Positions 4,678-7,461 of a DNA stretch of 7,461 nt are shown here, piece after piece. Position 1 is the first letter of the stretch, and every line of letters starts with the position of its first letter. The notes below the pieces were generated by a model that was not told the DNA's origin, did not search any database, and saw only the letters and a program-made list of their open reading frames with translations. The translations under genes and the position numbers were made by a program. The stretch is from Treponema sp. GTDB taxonomy: Bacteria > Spirochaetota > Spirochaetia > Treponematales > Treponemataceae. The stretch covers positions 1-7,461 of the forward strand of contig JAFOTA010000177.1 in the NCBI GenBank assembly GCA_017421145.1, given 5' to 3'.

Positions 4678-7461
4678 TCAAGGGTCCTGATATGTTATGT
4701 TGCAAAGGAAGAACTCTCTTCTTGCGTCCTGTATGACGTATCCATCCTTGTCATATATGTCAAGGACTATATATATACTGTTGTTTCCAAGGTTTTGTCT
4801 CCAGAATCTAGCGCTCATCCATCCTTCGCTGTCAATGCCTGAAAAATTAACTATGCAGGCTGCACTTGCTTGGTTTTCATTCCATGCCGGGCTGCTGAAG
4901 CCGAATGACCTGCTCGGTGTCAGTTTTATTTTTGTTTTCCAGTCTGTACTGTGAGAACAGTCTAAATGCCTGCCGATGAATTCGCTGAGATCTCTTCCGT
5001 CTTCTTCTACCCATGTAATCGTATATGCGTTGATGTTCATGACATCTGATGTAAGCGTATAAGTACCTGACGTACCTGTGTATGTTACCGTTGCAGTAAG
5101 CGCTGATGTTCCCTGAGCCAGTATGTTCAGATTTCCGTTATCGTCCGTCTTCTTTGTTACCGTTGCGATGCCCGGTTTGCTTGAATTCCATGAAACTACG
5201 GGTGTCGCGTCGTCTGGAAATCCCATATACTCTATTTCCAGCGTCTGATTTGTTTCACCTACGATGTACTCCGTTTGCAGCGCGTTCTTTATGCTCACCT
5301 TGCACACGTAAACTGTGATAACTTTTTTTATATTATTTCCCTGAAATTCTGCTGTTACGGTAATTTTCTTACTACCGGCTGAATTTTTCGGGACTACGGT
5401 TCGTGATTTTTCTTCTGAACCTTGCAGTTCTATAGATCTTTTATATGGATCGTTTGTTGCCCACGTATAGCTAACGGGACCTGTATAGCCGGAAAGTTCT
5501 GCCGTTACGGTTCCGGTTGTAGAGCTTCCGGCTTTGTAGAATATGTCTCCGCTCAGGGTAAGTTCAACGACAACAACGGTTATGTTTTTCGTTGTTTGGT
5601 TTCCTGACGGAAGGGTTCCTGTTGCTGTAATTGTCGTTGTTCCTACAGCTTTACCCTTCAATTCACCGGTCTGAGTCTTTTCCACGTAAGAATTGCCGTT
5701 TGTGACGCGTATTGAGGTGGAACTTCCTGTTACAACGCTTTCTATTGCCGCTGTGACTGATTCACTTTTTCCCTTTTCTATATATATAGTGCTTGGTACA
5801 ACAAGATTGTAAACGGATATTGTTTTTGTAAGCGATGCTGATGAGCCGTTCAGTTTTGCGGTTGCGGTTATTGTCACGCTGCCGTTTTTTCCGCTGACAG
5901 GCGTGACCGTTCCATTGCTGACAGAGGCAATGCTTGTGTTATTTGAGCCCCATTCCCAGTTTACTGTTGGAGCCGTTGCGCCGGAAGGAGAATCCAGTGC
6001 AGCCGTAAGTGTAAGAGTCTTGTTTTCGAAGACTTCGCTATCGCCGGTAAGTTTCAATGCATGCACTGTCACCTGTTTTGTTGCGCTTACTGTCTTTCCG
6101 CCGTAGCTTGCACTTACAGTAATGTCTGCCTTTCCTTTTCCGGATCCAGTTATTGTATTTTCTCCTTCGTTTATTACCGCAACCGATGTATCTGTATTCC
6201 ATGTATACTCAGGAGTGCCGTCCGGGAAGCCGAGTGCCGTTACCGTCATTTGCCGCGCAGCCTGTCCTTTTAAAAGGTCTGAAGGACATTCAAGTGAAAG
6301 GCTCAGCACATGGATTTCCATTGATTTTGTTATCATGCGTCCGTCTGCAAGTTCTGCCTGTACGGTTATCGTTGTGATTCCGCCTGCAATAGGATTCACC
6401 GTTGCCTTTGAACTGTTAGATGAATCAGCGGTCACTGTGGCGATGCTTTCATCTTCGCTTTTCCAAGTGCAGGTTACGTTTCCGCTGTAATCTTCCAGAG
6501 ACATTTCAAGTTCTGTAGTATCAGCCGTTGTGATTGTACTTTCTCCAGTAAGGGCTGCAGAAACAGGGGGCGCTTTTGTGTATGCCGTTACTGAAGCCGA
6601 AGAAAATCCGGCATCATCTGTAAGATGGATTGTCCATGAGCGGTCATCATTGTCCATTACGGGGATGTTGGTTTCAAAATAGAAAGCGGTGCATCCATCG
6701 GGCGGCGTTTCTAAGAAAGTTCCTCCGTTTCCAACTGGTGATAGTCCTGCCGGGCGTGCAGAAGATGCTGATATGATTTCCGCAGTTGTGCCGGAGGCAA
6801 TGCTCGTTCCGTCTATATATAAAGTATGCGTGTTTCTGCCGTGCCTTTCGCTTTCAAGATCAGCATCGGGAATGTAGAAGCATACTACGTATTTTCCGCC
6901 TGCTGATTGGACGCTCTGCCCCTTTACAGCCGGAGGCGCCGAGTTGCAGTTCAGATCCATGTGGAAAGGTTTGAAATCTCTTCCACTTTTTTGTTCCTTT
7001 AATGTTATTTTGTGTCCTATATTGTCACCGCAGTCATGTTTTTTTAGAAAATCTTCCGTGAAAACCAGCGTTATTTCATCGGATGCTGTTTGTTTAAGGC
7101 ATTCACTGGTATTGAAATCCGATATGGATTCGTCATCGAATATGCAGCTCAAAATCAGATTGTATTTCTGCGGATTCCTCATGTAATATTTTATTGTACG
7201 GTCCTCGTATGAATTTATGGTGATTTTTCCACTGCCGTCTGTATAAGGCGCGTTTATGATTTCATAATTTCCGATGGCAGCTGTATTGGTGTATTCCTCG
7301 AACCAGGCACGGACCGGCTGATTCCAAGTAGGTAATTCACATGAAGAAAAGAAAATGAATGCGGTGAATATTGACGGAATGAAGCAGTTTTTATGCGGTA
7401 TGCGGTATGCGGTATGCGGTATGCGGTATGCGGTATGCGGTATGCGGTATGCGGTATGCGA
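4678..7461 (-). CDS. Large surface lipoprotein with six bacterial Ig-like (Big_2-type) domains; 5' end outside window, probably phase-variable
   Basis: The frame is open from the window edge to the stop at 4678, 927 codons, without a start codon in the window that retains the signal peptide. A lipoprotein signal is visible: a hydrophobic stretch from about 7386 ends in FIFFSSC, with the lipobox Cys at 7341-7339, giving a mature chain of 887 residues. The first in-frame ATG is 7182 (MRNPQKY); starting there yields 834 residues but discards the lipobox and 53 mature residues. After an N-terminal region of about 255 residues come six Ig-like repeats of about 80-95 residues, at roughly 6310-6570, 6060-6309, 5810-6059, 5566-5809, 5305-5565 and 5021-5304. 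Most show the Big_2 pattern of a Trp followed by xIATV and a closing ITVxV strand; the fourth lacks the Trp. A C-terminal region of about 113 residues (4681-5020) is unrecognised. An outer-membrane or surface location is inferred. Such domains often occur in adhesins, but no ligand can be named. A 7-bp repeat array lies in the open frame ahead of the signal peptide. Confidence 0.85.
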   Translation of the reverse strand, partial: SHTAYRIPHTAYRIPHTAYRIPHKNCFIPSIFTAFIFFSSCELPTWNQPVRAWFEEYTNTAAIGNYEIINAPYTDGSGKITINSYEDRTIKYYMRNPQKYNLILSCIFDDESISDFNTSECLKQTASDEITLVFTEDFLKKHDCGDNIGHKITLKEQKSGRDFKPFHMDLNCNSAPPAVKGQSVQSAGGKYVVCFYIPDADLESERHGRNTHTLYIDGTSIASGTTAEIISASSARPAGLSPVGNGGTFLETPPDGCTAFYFETNIPVMDNDDRSWTIHLTDDAGFSSASVTAYTKAPPVSAALTGESTITTADTTELEMSLEDYSGNVTCTWKSEDESIATVTADSSNSSKATVNPIAGGITTITVQAELADGRMITKSMEIHVLSLSLECPSDLLKGQAARQMTVTALGFPDGTPEYTWNTDTSVAVINEGENTITGSGKGKADITVSASYGGKTVSATKQVTVHALKLTGDSEVFENKTLTLTAALDSPSGATAPTVNWEWGSNNTSIASVSNGTVTPVSGKNGSVTITATAKLNGSSASLTKTISVYNLVVPSTIYIEKGKSESVTAAIESVVTGSSTSIRVTNGNSYVEKTQTGELKGKAVGTTTITATGTLPSGNQTTKNITVVVVELTLSGDIFYKAGSSTTGTVTAELSGYTGPVSYTWATNDPYKRSIELQGSEEKSRTVVPKNSAGSKKITVTAEFQGNNIKKVITVYVCKVSIKNALQTEYIVGETNQTLEIEYMGFPDDATPVVSWNSSKPGIATVTKKTDDNGNLNILAQGTSALTATVTYTGTSGTYTLTSDVMNINAYTITWVEEDGRDLSEFIGRHLDCSHSTDWKTKIKLTPSRSFGFSSPAWNENQASAACIVNFSGIDSEGWMSARFWRQNLGNNSIYIVLDIYDKDGYVIQDARREFFLCNITYQDP
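7339..7398 (-). other. Lipoprotein signal peptide core and lipobox
   Basis: Translation of the lipoprotein frame just downstream of the repeat array gives PHKN, then CFIPSIFTAFIFFSSC. It has a basic residue, a hydrophobic core of about 13 residues, and FSSC as a spirochaete-type relaxed lipobox (Ser in place of the usual Ala or Gly at -1). The lipidated Cys would be encoded at 7341-7339. No ATG, GTG or TTG occurs in this frame between the array and the Cys, so the n-region must be supplied by the array and by sequence upstream of it. Confidence 0.75.
7392..7460. repeat. Heptanucleotide tandem repeat (TATGCGG, about 9.9 copies)
   Basis: Nine perfect copies of TATGCGG (7392-7454) are followed by six bases of a tenth (7455-7460); the last base of the window is A where G would be expected. 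On the coding (minus) strand the unit is CCGCATA. All three minus-strand frames of the array are free of stops and of ATG, GTG and TTG; in the lipoprotein frame it encodes a repeating RIPHTAY, seven residues per three units. A perfect short-unit array of this kind is a typical substrate for slipped-strand mispairing. Its position at the window edge may mark an assembly break, so the true copy number is unknown. Confidence 0.95.

Noticed and set aside
4655..4678. AT-rich palindrome TTGCAAAAATTTACAA followed by eight T on the plus strand
   Set aside because: The hairpin would be almost entirely A-T and no plus-strand gene ends here. As a terminator for the minus-strand gene, the T run is on the wrong side.
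4678..7182. Treating the lipoprotein gene as starting at ATG 7182 and complete
   Set aside because: The frame upstream encodes a hydrophobic core ending in a lipobox Cys with coherent sequence between, so 7182 is almost certainly an internal methionine.
4697..7186. Many plus-strand open frames of 60-122 codons opposite the lipoprotein gene
   Set aside because: They lack recognisable domains and good ribosome binding sites and lie wholly antisense to a long, domain-rich frame.
7392..7461. Array read on the plus strand as a coding start (ATG in every frame, repeating MRYAVCG)
   Set aside because: The window ends inside the array, so no plus-strand gene can be shown. The minus-strand frame links to a signal peptide and a long protein, which is much stronger evidence.
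7392..7461. CRISPR array
   Set aside because: The 7-bp units are contiguous with no spacers.

Overview
This 7.46 kb window looks like chromosomal DNA from a host-associated spirochaete, most likely a Treponema. That assignment is an inference from the loose spirochaete-type lipobox, the bacterial Ig-like lipoprotein and the general gene content; no marker gene here proves it. Coding density is high, and no gene-free stretch exceeds about 120 bp apart from the tRNA block.

Left part (1-2100): a plus-strand gene encodes a two-pass membrane protein with a long acidic cytoplasmic linker and a C-terminal domain resembling a GGDEF domain that has lost its signature motif. It runs tail to tail into coaD (phosphopantetheine adenylyltransferase, minus strand); the two stop codons share one CTAG palindrome. 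Centre (2040-4290): a compact divergent promoter region separates coaD from a plus-strand two-gene operon. The first gene is an RmlD/RfbD-type sugar-nucleotide reductase, whose promoter and ribosome binding site fix the start at 2151. Four bases later comes a stand-alone RlmK-type 23S rRNA methyltransferase. Next (4334-4647) is a minus-strand tRNA operon, Val(GAC)-Val(TAC)-Pro(TGG), with a near-consensus promoter and a clean intrinsic terminator.

Right part (4678-7461): one large minus-strand gene encodes a predicted surface lipoprotein with six consecutive bacterial Ig-like domains. Its 5' end lies beyond the window. The reading frame stays open upstream of the first in-frame ATG (7182), through a lipobox-bearing signal peptide, and into an array of almost ten copies of a 7-bp repeat (TATGCGG on the plus strand) that reaches the window edge. 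No ATG, GTG or TTG occurs in this frame between the array and the lipobox, so the start codon must lie upstream of the array. Seven is not a multiple of three, and one of the two alternative frames stops exactly where the array ends. The arrangement therefore looks like a slipped-strand on/off switch for a surface lipoprotein. This is the most interesting signal in the window.

The other genes are mainly housekeeping (CoA synthesis, rRNA modification, tRNAs, sugar-nucleotide metabolism), with the variable surface locus beside the tRNA operon.
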